DNA of 64,000 bases from Garicola koreensis (GTDB lineage Bacteria; Actinomycetota; Actinomycetes; Actinomycetales; Micrococcaceae), in contig NZ_JACIBT010000001.1 in assembly GCF_014195445.1 (NCBI RefSeq), positions 434,001-498,000 of the forward strand, written 5' to 3'. Made by a program: the position numbers and the translations under genes. The notes below the pieces were generated by a model. That model did no database searches. It was not told the origin of the DNA and worked only from the letters and a program-made list of their open reading frames with translations. Below, piece by piece: positions 1 to 8,370 of this stretch; the first letter of the stretch is position 1; each line of letters opens with the position of its first letter.

Positions 1-91
1 CGATTCCCGTCATCCCCTCCATCGTCTCATCACCGCCCGTCACGCCGCTGGCCTGGCGGGCTTTTCACCGCCGAGAAACTAGGCTGAAGGA

Positions 92-1237
92 ATGAGCGCC
101 CCCCGCATACGGCTGCAGATCCAACCCACGGTTTCGCACTACCGCGAGCCGCTGGTGCGTCGGCTGCAGCAGACGTCGTCCTTCGCCCTGAAGCTGGTGG
201 GACGCTTCAAGAACGCTGAGTCCACCGAGGCTGAGCGCATCCGTTCCGCCTCGGAGGAGACACTGCGGGCAGTTCAGCCCCTGGAGACGCTCTCCGCCGG
301 TGGGCTGTGGTGGGAGAAGGGCCAGGTGGCCGCCGTCTGGCGCGGTGGCTTCGACGCTTTTGTGCTGGAGGGCCGGATTCACACGGTCTCCACCTGGGTG
401 GCGGCGGCCGCCGGCCGGATCCGTGGTCGTCGGGTGCTGCTGTGGGGCCACGGGTGGAAGCGCCCTGAGGATGGACTGAAGCGGCGTCTGCGACTGCCCT
501 TCTACCACCTGGTGGACGGGGTGATGGTCTACGGCGAAAAGGCCAAGGAGTTGGGCGTCTCCTACGGCGTCGCGGAGTCGAAGATTCAGGTGGTCTATAA
601 CAGCCTCTACTCAGAAGAGCAGCTGCCCGAGCAGCCGCTGCAGGCCCAGGATCTTGAGGGCCGGGATCCTGACGACCAGGCTACTGATGAGCGGCCCACG
701 CTGGTCTACTCCTCGCGGCTGACCACCCGCCACCGGCTCGACACCCTCGCCGAGGCCCTGCGCGACTGGCCCCAGCAGCACATGCGCCCCCGGGTGATGA
801 TCGTCGGCGACGGTGCCGAGCGTGCCCGGTTGGAACGCGTCTTCGCCGATTCGGGTGTTGATGCGCAGTTTTTGGGCGCCGTCTATGACCTGGCCGTGCT
901 GAAGGAGCTCTATGCCGGAGCCGATCTGGCACTGTCGATCGGCGGAGCCGGGCTCAACGTCATCCAGGCGCTGGGATTCGGCGTGCCGGTGGTGGCCGAG
1001 GCGGGTCACCGTGACTCCAGCCCCGAGGTGGAGGCGGTCATCGAGGGCCAGACCGGTCGCTACTACCAGGTCGGAAGCGCTGCGAGCCTGCGGGCTGTGC
1101 TGCTGGAGACGCTGGATGCCCCGCAGCAGATCGAACACATGGGCCAGGCAGGTCTTGACCTGGTGCGTCGGCGCTATACCGCCGAGCGCCACGCCGCAGC
1201 CATCGAAGCGGCCCTGCACCACTTCCTCGCTGACTGA
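92..1237 (+). CDS. GT-B glycosyltransferase, family 4-like
   Basis: This 381-residue protein resembles GT-B glycosyltransferases, which move a sugar from an activated donor to an acceptor such as a cell-wall glycan. The C-terminal half carries the recognisable donor-binding region: an I-V-G-D-G-A-E stretch near residue 238, then GLNVIQALGFGVPVVAE near residues 287-303. The N-terminal half (IQPTVSHYREPLVRRL) matches the acceptor domain of this class. No signal peptide or membrane segment is visible. A TAGGCT hexamer at 80-85 sits 6 nt before the ATG, which points to a leaderless transcript. Donor and acceptor cannot be told from the sequence. The gene converges on the thioesterase gene across a long inverted repeat. 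Confidence 0.8.
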   Translation: MSAPRIRLQIQPTVSHYREPLVRRLQQTSSFALKLVGRFKNAESTEAERIRSASEETLRAVQPLETLSAGGLWWEKGQVAAVWRGGFDAFVLEGRIHTVSTWVAAAAGRIRGRRVLLWGHGWKRPEDGLKRRLRLPFYHLVDGVMVYGEKAKELGVSYGVAESKIQVVYNSLYSEEQLPEQPLQAQDLEGRDPDDQATDERPTLVYSSRLTTRHRLDTLAEALRDWPQQHMRPRVMIVGDGAERARLERVFADSGVDAQFLGAVYDLAVLKELYAGADLALSIGGAGLNVIQALGFGVPVVAEAGHRDSSPEVEAVIEGQTGRYYQVGSAASLRAVLLETLDAPQQIEHMGQAGLDLVRRRYTAERHAAAIEAALHHFLAD

Positions 1238-1238
1238 C

Positions 1239-1312
1239 GCGTTGAGTGTGTCGGAACTTCGCGAATAGCCAGCGTCTCCGCCGTATTCTGCAGGTTCCGA
1301 CACACTCAACGC
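1239..1312. terminator. nested inverted repeat between convergent genes
   Basis: The arms at 1239-1257 and 1294-1312 are perfect 19-bp complements (left arm begins GCGTTGAGTG). Inside them GAATA (1263-1267) pairs with TATTC (1284-1288), giving a stem within a stem. It lies directly after the glycosyltransferase stop codon and before the end of the convergent thioesterase gene, so a bidirectional terminator is the simplest reading. There is no U-tract. Confidence 0.6.
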
Positions 1313-1351
1313 CGGCAAGGGAGGGGCCGACGTCGGCAGGGGCGGAAACGG

Positions 1352-1984
1352 TCAGTCCCGCGGGGCCAGAATCATGTTCGTCATGCGGGCGGTGGAGAGC
1401 CGGCGCCCCTCGTCGTCGTGCATCACGATCTCGTGGACTGCCAGCTGCCTGCCCAGGTTGAGCGGCGTGCAGGTCGCCCAGACCAACCCCTGGGTGGCCG
1501 ATCGGTGGTGGGTGGCGCCCAGCTCCGTGCCCACCACCATGCGTTCCACCCCCAGGTTCACCCGGGTGTGAAGGATCGCGGCGAAGGAGCCCAGAGTCTC
1601 GGCCAGCACCATATGCGCGCCGCCGTGGAAGAGACCCACGTTCTGCTCATTGCCGCCCACCGGCATCGTGGCGACCAGCTTCTCCGGACTCATCCGCTGG
1701 AACCTGAGGCCCAGTCGCACCCCCATGGGCGGCACACCATGAGGCCCCATCCAGTCCCAGTACTCTTCGGGCACTCCCATGGCGGCCATGCGTGCCTGGC
1801 GCTGGTGCTCATCGGGAAGCGGGCTGGGCACCCCCACCGGGCCCAGGGGAGGGGAGGGCTCATCGGCTCGGGCAGCACCTTCAGTCCGGTCGGCGTCGTC
1901 GGTCCGGCCAGTGTGATCGGATGGGCCGGTGTCATCGGGTCGGGCAGTGTCATCGGTGGCGGCGAGGGCGGCGTCGTTGCTCAT
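1352..1984 (-). CDS. hotdog-fold PaaI-type thioesterase
   Basis: A 210-residue hotdog-fold protein of the PaaI/DUF4442-like thioesterase group, which hydrolyses acyl-CoA or related thioesters in the cytoplasm. The hotdog helix with its G-G and acidic catalytic region is visible (NVGLFHGGAHMVLAETLGS), followed by the TQGLVWATCTPLNLG strand and a final HEIVMHDDEGR strand pair. The first roughly 55 residues are a low-complexity Asp/Thr/Arg/Gly tail that is not part of the fold. An ATG at 1984 is preferred over one at 2002, because TAAGCT (minus strand, 1992-1997) sits 7 nt upstream, matching the leaderless pattern of this genome. It is divergent from polA. The substrate is unknown. Confidence 0.75.
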   Translation of the reverse strand: MSNDAALAATDDTARPDDTGPSDHTGRTDDADRTEGAARADEPSPPLGPVGVPSPLPDEHQRQARMAAMGVPEEYWDWMGPHGVPPMGVRLGLRFQRMSPEKLVATMPVGGNEQNVGLFHGGAHMVLAETLGSFAAILHTRVNLGVERMVVGTELGATHHRSATQGLVWATCTPLNLGRQLAVHEIVMHDDEGRRLSTARMTNMILAPRD

Positions 1985-2034
1985 GCGCAACAGCTTATCC
2001 ATGGTCGCCCGGCTGAAGGCGATAAGGTGTGTGG

Positions 2035-4842
2035 GTGACTACTGAGGGCAATAAGCTGCTGGTGATCGACGGCCACTCCATGGCGTTCCGCGCGTTCTAC
2101 GCGCTGCCGACGGAGAGCTTCCAAACCACCTCCGGCCAGTACACCAACGCGGTGCACGGCTTCACGAACATGCTGCTCAAGCTCATCCGCGAAGAGCAGC
2201 CCACCCATGTTGCGCTGGCCTTCGACCTGGACACCCCCACCTTCCGGCATCAGGCGTATGACGAGTACAAGGGCGGCCGGGACAAAACGCCGCCGGAGTT
2301 CTCCGGACAGATCGACCTGATCAAAGAAGTCGCCGCCGCCATGAACATCCCCGCGGTGACAATGGAGGGCTACGAGGCTGATGACATCGTGGCCACCTAT
2401 GTCACCCGCGCCGCTGCGGCGGGGTGGCAGACGCTGATCGTCTCCGGTGACCGCGATGCCCTGCAGCTGGTCAGCGAGAACACCCACCTGGACTACCCCA
2501 CCACCGGCATCACCAAGACCGTCCGCCTCGACCCGGCCGGCGTGGAGGAGAAATACCTGGTCCCGCCGGAGAAGTACCGGGACCTGGCGGCACTGGTGGG
2601 CGAATCCGCCGACAATCTGCCCGGAGTCTCGAAGGTCGGGCCCAAGACGGCGGCGAAATGGATCGCGCAGTACGGATCCGCCCACGGAATCATCGAGCAC
2701 GCCGATCAGATCAAGGGCAAGGTCGGAGAGAACCTGCGGGCCGCGCTTGAGAACGTGCAGCGCAATCTGGAGCTCAACTGGTTGGTCACAGACCTCGACC
2801 TGCCTACCGACATCGACGAGTGCGTGCTCACCGCGCCGGATCGCGAGGCCGTGGAGCCGCTGTTCGACGCGCTGCAGTTCAACCAGATCCGCGACCGACT
2901 CTTCGACACGTTCTCCGCACGCTTCCCCGACGCCGACCTGGCAGCCGAGCCCACCGAGACCCTTCCGCAGGTGCGCCTGGTCGCGGAGTCCCGGCAGCTC
3001 ACCGAGTTCTTCGCTGCCCACCAGGACGCGCCCATCAGCGTGACCCTGTGCCTGGACCGCGCCTACGAATCGCTGTCCACCAAAGCCAAGCGCGACGACG
3101 CCGGCCGAGTGGCCGAAGCGCTCGCCGTCGTCCTGACCCCACCGGGCAGTGACGACGAGCAGACGGTCACCGCGCTGGCTGTCGCTCTGGCCGATGCCGA
3201 TGCGCAGGTGGAGGCCGCATTGGCGCAGTGGTTGGCCGATCCGGACGCGGCCAAGCTGGTCCACGACTATAAGGACGGCGGCAAGCGTCTCACCTGGCGG
3301 GGCCTGAGCCTGCGCGGAGCGGCGGAGGACACCCTGATCTCCGGCTACCTGGTGCAGCCGGACCGCCGGAACTTCGCCTTCGCCGACCTGGCGACCCAGT
3401 ACTTGGGCCATTCCACCAATCCCGGCGACTACATCGGCGGTGAGAAGTTCCGCGAGGGCAACGACGCCGACGGCGGCCAGCTGGACCTGTTCAACGGCCA
3501 CGATGTGACCCCCGGTGTCACCGAGGAGGACCTGGCCCGCGCCGCGCTGCAGGGCACGCTGCTGCACACTCTCTCCACCACGCTTCACGCCGAGCTGATC
3601 GACCGCAAGGCTGAGCACCTGCTGCACCAGCTGGAGATCCCGCTGGCCGAGATTCTGCTGCAGATGGAGCTGACCGGCATTGCAGTCAGCCGAGAGCGCC
3701 TGGAGGCGCTGGACGCCGAGTTCGAACGCTCCATCACCGAATCCGCGGAGGCCGCCTACGCCGCCGCCGGCCGTGAGGTGAACCTGGGCTCACCCAAGCA
3801 GCTGCAGGCGGTGCTCTTCGATGAGCTGCAGCTACCGACCCAGGGCGTGAAGAAGAACAAGACCGGATACTCCACCGACGTGGAGACGCTGCAGGAGCTG
3901 CTGACCAAAACACAGCACGAGTTCCTGGTGCACCTGATGAACCACCGCGACGCCAGCAAGCTGCGCCAAACCGTCACCGGGCTGATCGAGGCGATCGGCG
4001 ACGACGGCCGCATCCACACCACCTACGCGCAGACGGTGGCCGCCACTGGGCGGCTGAGCTCGCTGCACCCGAATCTGCAGAACATTCCGGTGCGCACCGC
4101 CGCCGGTCGCAAGATCCGCGACGCCTTCGTCGTCGACCGGGGCTTCCAGACGCTGCTGACTGCGGACTATTCACAGATCGAGATGCGCATCATGGCTCAC
4201 CTCTCCGGGGACCAGGAGCTGATCAGCGCATTCCTCGAAGGCGAGGACCTGCACAGCTTCGTGGGGTCTCGGGTGTTCGGAGTCGGCACCGATGAGGTCA
4301 CGGCCGAGCAGCGCTCCAAGGTGAAAGCCATGAGCTACGGGCTGGTCTACGGGCTCTCCAGCTTCGGGCTCTCCAAGCAGCTGGGCATCGGCGTCGACGA
4401 GGCCCGTGAACTGATGAACGAGTACTTCGAACGCTTCGGCGCCGTACGCGACTACCTGCGCGACATCGTCGCCCAGGCCAAGCAGGACGGCTACACCTCC
4501 ACCATCTACGGTCGTCGGCGCTACCTGCCCGACCTGGTCAGCGACAACCGCCAGCTGCGTCAGATGGCTGAGCGGGCCGCCCTCAACGCGCCGATCCAAG
4601 GCTCGGCGGCCGACATCATCAAACGCGCGATGATCGACGTCGACGCGGGCCTGCGGGAAGCCGGACTGCGCTCGCGGATGCTGCTGCAGGTCCACGATGA
4701 GCTGGTGCTGGAAGTCGCCCCGGGGGAGCAGCAGCAGGTCGAGGCCATGCTGGTGGAGAAGATGGGTGCGGCCGCAGATCTCACCGTCCCGCTGGATGTG
4801 CACGTGGGCGTCGGCGAATCCTGGCACGACGCCGCCCACTGA
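2035..4842 (+). CDS. polA: DNA polymerase I
   Basis: DNA polymerase I, about 935 residues, fills gaps in excision repair and removes Okazaki primers. Residues 1-290 are the 5'-3' nuclease (VIDGHSMAFRAFYALP; EGYEADDIVAT; SGDRDALQL). Residues 310-500 are the 3'-5' exonuclease fold, but the D-x-E of active proofreading is replaced by TLCLDRAYES, so proofreading is probably absent, as in other actinobacterial PolA. The polymerase has motif A (TADYSQIEMRIMAHLSGD), motif B (RSKVKAMSYGLVYGLSSFG) and motif C (LLQVHDELVLEV). A GTG at 2035 is preferred over one at 2029: TAAGGT (2023-2028) lies 6 nt before it. The uvrABC genes lie further along the window. Confidence 0.97.
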   Translation: MTTEGNKLLVIDGHSMAFRAFYALPTESFQTTSGQYTNAVHGFTNMLLKLIREEQPTHVALAFDLDTPTFRHQAYDEYKGGRDKTPPEFSGQIDLIKEVAAAMNIPAVTMEGYEADDIVATYVTRAAAAGWQTLIVSGDRDALQLVSENTHLDYPTTGITKTVRLDPAGVEEKYLVPPEKYRDLAALVGESADNLPGVSKVGPKTAAKWIAQYGSAHGIIEHADQIKGKVGENLRAALENVQRNLELNWLVTDLDLPTDIDECVLTAPDREAVEPLFDALQFNQIRDRLFDTFSARFPDADLAAEPTETLPQVRLVAESRQLTEFFAAHQDAPISVTLCLDRAYESLSTKAKRDDAGRVAEALAVVLTPPGSDDEQTVTALAVALADADAQVEAALAQWLADPDAAKLVHDYKDGGKRLTWRGLSLRGAAEDTLISGYLVQPDRRNFAFADLATQYLGHSTNPGDYIGGEKFREGNDADGGQLDLFNGHDVTPGVTEEDLARAALQGTLLHTLSTTLHAELIDRKAEHLLHQLEIPLAEILLQMELTGIAVSRERLEALDAEFERSITESAEAAYAAAGREVNLGSPKQLQAVLFDELQLPTQGVKKNKTGYSTDVETLQELLTKTQHEFLVHLMNHRDASKLRQTVTGLIEAIGDDGRIHTTYAQTVAATGRLSSLHPNLQNIPVRTAAGRKIRDAFVVDRGFQTLLTADYSQIEMRIMAHLSGDQELISAFLEGEDLHSFVGSRVFGVGTDEVTAEQRSKVKAMSYGLVYGLSSFGLSKQLGIGVDEARELMNEYFERFGAVRDYLRDIVAQAKQDGYTSTIYGRRRYLPDLVSDNRQLRQMAERAALNAPIQGSAADIIKRAMIDVDAGLREAGLRSRMLLQVHDELVLEVAPGEQQQVEAMLVEKMGAAADLTVPLDVHVGVGESWHDAAH

Positions 4843-4903
4843 GTTCGCGGGCGCCGGCCCCCGCTGGGGTTCTGCCCCGGGCTCCGTTGGATCACCCTCC
4901 GCC

Positions 4904-4969
4904 GAATCGTCGAGCTTCTGCCTGATCGTGGAGCTGGAGCCCCACGATCGGGCAGAAGCGCTGCGATTG
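4904..4969. terminator. inverted repeat after polA
   Basis: Arms 4915-4931 and 4942-4958 pair over 17 bp with one G-T wobble around a 10-nt loop. Imperfect pairing (AATCG with CGATT) extends the structure to about 4904-4969. There is no clear U-tract. It lies between polA and the next gene on the same strand, and is probably a polA terminator or a structural repeat. Confidence 0.55.
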
Positions 4970-5020
4970 CAGGAGACGGGACTGTGGGCCATGACCTCGC
5001 CGACGGTTTAGGCTGAACGG

Positions 5021-6400
5021 GTGAGTTCTGACTACGCGCCCCAGATGCCCGACGTCGCCCCTCTGGCCGAGGGGCTGGCCAGCCGCAGCTTCTCCCCAGG
5101 GATGGAGGCCGAGCGGGCTGATGCCGCCACGGCGGCCTTCACCCGCACCGTGGAGTTCAACTTCTACGAAAAGTGGCTGACTGAGCAGCAGACGGCCCGC
5201 GAGGCACAGCTGTTCATGCAGGATCAGCAGCGCATGTACGGCGTCTACCTCGCCCCCGGCTTCGCCGCCCTGGAACCGTGGGGTGAGGCGTTGGAGCAGG
5301 TCGGCTTCAGCTACGAGCATCCGGTGGGCACCTTCGTCGACTACGACAAGACGCTCAACGCCGGCGGGGCCGAGCCGCTGCCGGCCCGGCTGATCACCGG
5401 AGTCACCGTGACCCCCAGCTTCCGACGGCGCGGGATCCTGAAGCACATGATGACTGATTCGCTGCACCGGGCGGTGGCCGAGGGCCTTGCTGTCACGGTG
5501 CTCACAGCCAGCGAGGGCAGCATCTACGGTCGCTTCGGGTTCGGCGTCGCCACCCGTGACGCCAAAGTTCAGGTGGATCTGGGGCAGAGTGCCGCAGACC
5601 GGCTGCAGCTGCGCGCCGGCGCCGAAGGTCAGGTGCTGATGGTTGACCCCACCAAACTTGAGTCCACGATCAAAGAGGTGTTCGCAGACTTTCACACCTC
5701 AACCCGCGGCTCCCTGGGACGCCAGGCCTGGTACTGGAAGTCCCGCTCCGCACAGTGGGACCCGCAGGAGCGCGGCGGCTGGAACCGCAACCTGCGAGCG
5801 GCCGTGCACGTGCTGGAGGACGGCACCATCGGCGGCTATGTCACCTACTCCCATCGGGGGTGGGAGACCGAACCCAGCACGATCGCCGTGGGCGACCTCA
5901 TCGTTCGCAGCGAGATCAGCCGCCGGGAGCTGTGGCGCTATTTGGGCGGACTGGACACTGTCGAGCGGGCCACGCTGCGCGCACCGGTGCAGGACCCGAC
6001 CCCGCACGCGCTGACCAATGCTCGCGCCTGGAGCATTACCGGTGTGGAGGACATGCTCTGGGTGCGCATTCTCAACCCGGTCGCGGCACTGGAGGCCCGG
6101 GCGTGGAGCTCCGACGGCGAGTTCAGCCTGAGCCTCACCGATCCGCTGGGCATCGCCGCAGGCACCTTCACGGTCTCCGTATCGGGAGGCATCGCCCAAG
6201 TCACCAGCACACAGAGCGCGACGACGCCGCAGCACTTCACCCTCGATGTGGAAACCCTGGGATCGCTCTACCTCGGCGACGTCTCGGTGCTGACTATGCG
6301 CGACGCAGGCCGGATCACCGCCGGCGACCACGCCGACTGGGGCGCCTTCGCCGCCACCTTCGACCTGGCCACAGCCCCCTTCTGCGCCACTCACTTCTGA
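5021..6400 (+). CDS. Eis-like GNAT N-acetyltransferase
   Basis: A 459-residue protein of the Eis family: tandem GNAT folds plus an SCP2-like C-terminal domain, hexameric in characterised members. These enzymes acetylate amines, including aminoglycosides and protein lysines, from acetyl-CoA. Visible here are the acetyl-CoA loop (VTVTPSFRRRGIL, near residue 128), the Tyr of the IYGRFGFG motif that serves as general acid in the family, and a chain ending in Phe. In mycobacterial Eis the C-terminal Phe carboxylate is the general base. The GTG start has TAGGCT at 5009-5014, 6 nt upstream, with no Shine-Dalgarno, so a leaderless mRNA is likely. The natural substrate is unknown. Confidence 0.85.
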   Translation: MSSDYAPQMPDVAPLAEGLASRSFSPGMEAERADAATAAFTRTVEFNFYEKWLTEQQTAREAQLFMQDQQRMYGVYLAPGFAALEPWGEALEQVGFSYEHPVGTFVDYDKTLNAGGAEPLPARLITGVTVTPSFRRRGILKHMMTDSLHRAVAEGLAVTVLTASEGSIYGRFGFGVATRDAKVQVDLGQSAADRLQLRAGAEGQVLMVDPTKLESTIKEVFADFHTSTRGSLGRQAWYWKSRSAQWDPQERGGWNRNLRAAVHVLEDGTIGGYVTYSHRGWETEPSTIAVGDLIVRSEISRRELWRYLGGLDTVERATLRAPVQDPTPHALTNARAWSITGVEDMLWVRILNPVAALEARAWSSDGEFSLSLTDPLGIAAGTFTVSVSGGIAQVTSTQSATTPQHFTLDVETLGSLYLGDVSVLTMRDAGRITAGDHADWGAFAATFDLATAPFCATHF

Positions 6401-6446
6401 GGGGGGGTGCAGCACCGGCTGAGCGGGCTGAGCCACGTGTGCGCAG

Positions 6447-6474
6447 TTGAATCACGTTGGCCCGGCAGTATAGA
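6447..6474 (+). promoter_or_regulatory. sigma-70-type promoter of rpsA
   Basis: TTGAAT (6447-6452), a 16-bp spacer and TATAGA (6469-6474) form a good vegetative promoter. Transcription would begin near 6481, giving a leader of about 190 nt before rpsA. No known S1 autoregulatory fold was recognised in the leader. The only gene-start signal seen is GGAG, about 10 nt before the ATG. Confidence 0.65.
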
Positions 6475-6669
6475 CTGAAACGGCGCGTTCTGCGCACAGA
6501 GCGGGTTCCAGTGCCTACGGGTGCTGAACCTGACGTCTGCTACAGATCCCGCTCGAATGTACGCGAACACCTCGTGTGCGCTCAAGCGCTGTACGTTTGT
6601 CCATCGCTCAGTGCTCAACCAATCGTGCACTGACCCAACGAAAACTATCCATATCGGAGCCCCTACTAC

Positions 6670-8187
6670 ATGACCACCACCGCAACAGCACCCGGTGCCC
6701 CTCAGGTTGCCGTCAACGACATCGGAACCGCAGAAGAGTTCATGGCAGCCGTCGATGAGACGATGAAGTACTTCGAAGACGGCGACATGGTTGAAGGCAG
6801 CATCGTCAAGGTCGACCGTGACGAGGTCCTCCTGGACATCGGGTACAAGACCGAAGGCGTCATCCCGTCCCGCGAACTGTCCATCAAGCACGATGTGGAC
6901 CCGGACGAAGTCGTCGCCGTCGGCGATCAAGTCGAGGCCCTGGTCCTCCAGAAGGAGGACAAGGAAGGCCGGCTGATTCTGTCCAAGAAGCGCGCCCAGT
7001 ACGAGCGCGCCTGGGGCGACATCGAGCGCGTCAAGGACGAAGAGGGTGTGGTCACCGGCACCGTCATCGAGGTCGTCAAGGGCGGCCTCATCCTGGACAT
7101 CGGCCTGCGCGGGTTCCTGCCCGCCTCCCTGGTGGAGATGCGTCGGGTCCGCGACCTGGCGCCCTACATCGGCCAGGAGCTCGAAGCTAAGATCATCGAA
7201 CTGGATAAGAACCGCAACAACGTGGTCCTCTCCCGCCGCGCATGGTTGGAGCAGACTCAGTCCGAGGTCCGCTCCAGCTTCCTCAACAAGCTCGAGCGCG
7301 GTCAGGTGCGCACCGGTGTGGTCTCCTCCATCGTCAACTTCGGTGCCTTCGTGGACCTCGGCGGCGTCGACGGTCTGGTCCACGTCTCCGAGCTGTCCTG
7401 GAAGCACATCGACCACCCGAACGAGGTCGTCGACGTCGGCCAGGAGGTCACCGTCGAGGTGCTTGAGGTGGACATGGACCGTGAGCGCGTCTCGCTGTCC
7501 CTGAAGGCCACTCAGGAAGACCCGTGGCAGACCTTCGCCCGCACCCACGCGCTGGGCCAGATCGTGCCCGGCAAGGTCACCAAGCTGGTGCCCTTCGGCG
7601 CATTCGTGCGCGTCGAGGACGGCATCGAGGGGCTGGTGCACATCTCCGAGCTGGCAGTGCGCCACGTGGACCTGGCCGAACAGGTCGTCTCCGTCAACGA
7701 CGGCGTCTTCGTCAAGGTCATCGACATCGACCTGGAGCGCCGCCGGATCAGCCTGTCGCTGAAGCAGGCCAATGAGGGTGTCGACCCCGACGCTGAGGAC
7801 TTCGACCCCGCGCTCTACGGCATGGACGCCGAGTACGACGACGAGGGCAACTACAAGTACCCCGAGGGCTTCGACCCGGAGACCAACGAGTGGATGGAAG
7901 GCTACGAGGACCAGCGCGCTGCCTGGGAGGCCCAGTACGCCGCCGCTCAGGAGCGCTGGGAGGCGCACAAGGAGCAGGTCCGCAAGGCTGTGGAAGCTGA
8001 TGCTGAGGCCGCTGCCGAGGCGTCCGTCTCCGGCGGCTCATCCTCCAGCAGCAGCCCCGCCCGCAAGCCGGCTGAGGCTGCCCCCTCCAACTACTCCTCC
8101 ACTCCGGCTGCGGAGGAGGACGGCGGAACGCTGGCCTCCGACGAGGCGCTGGCCGCTCTGCGGGAGAAGCTCACCGGAGGCAAGTAG
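6670..8187 (+). CDS. rpsA: 30S ribosomal protein bS1
   Basis: Ribosomal protein S1, 505 residues, binds mRNA on the 30S subunit. Four S1 (OB-fold) repeats are visible, beginning near GDMVEGSIVKVDRDEVLLDIG (about residue 38), GVVTGTVIEVVKGGLILDIG (about 125), GQVRTGVVSSIVNFGAFVDL (about 210) and GQIVPGKVTKLVPFGAFVRV (about 296). Four repeats is the usual actinobacterial form; E. coli has six. The roughly 120-residue tail is acidic, then Ser/Ala-rich and disordered-looking. It has its own promoter, a long leader and a hairpin terminator, so it is probably monocistronic. Confidence 0.97.
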   Translation: MTTTATAPGAPQVAVNDIGTAEEFMAAVDETMKYFEDGDMVEGSIVKVDRDEVLLDIGYKTEGVIPSRELSIKHDVDPDEVVAVGDQVEALVLQKEDKEGRLILSKKRAQYERAWGDIERVKDEEGVVTGTVIEVVKGGLILDIGLRGFLPASLVEMRRVRDLAPYIGQELEAKIIELDKNRNNVVLSRRAWLEQTQSEVRSSFLNKLERGQVRTGVVSSIVNFGAFVDLGGVDGLVHVSELSWKHIDHPNEVVDVGQEVTVEVLEVDMDRERVSLSLKATQEDPWQTFARTHALGQIVPGKVTKLVPFGAFVRVEDGIEGLVHISELAVRHVDLAEQVVSVNDGVFVKVIDIDLERRRISLSLKQANEGVDPDAEDFDPALYGMDAEYDDEGNYKYPEGFDPETNEWMEGYEDQRAAWEAQYAAAQERWEAHKEQVRKAVEADAEAAAEASVSGGSSSSSSPARKPAEAAPSNYSSTPAAEEDGGTLASDEALAALREKLTGGK

Positions 8188-8246
8188 ATTCCGACTCCGA
8201 CCGCGGGGAATTGCCCCGCCTCGTGTGATGAATAACTGAAAAAATC

Positions 8247-8290
8247 CAGCAGAAACCGCCTGATCCTACGTTGATCGGCGGTTTCTGTTG
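8247..8290 (+). terminator. hairpin terminator after rpsA
   Basis: CAGAAACCGCC (8250-8260) pairs perfectly with GGCGGTTTCTG (8277-8287). GATC/GATC pairing continues inside, and weaker pairs extend the stem outward. An A-tract precedes it. The trailing U-run is poor, as is common in high-GC actinobacteria. Confidence 0.7.
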
Positions 8291-8370
8291 CATTTGGGGT
8301 GTGATCATGCTTACGGTAAAGCACCGTTGAGGGTCGGAATCCGGCCCGTGCCGACACCGAGAGGAATCTC

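Noticed and set aside
1981-3627. Long open frame antisense to polA
   Set aside because: High-GC codon bias opens long shadow frames. This one has no recognisable domain and lies fully over a certain gene.
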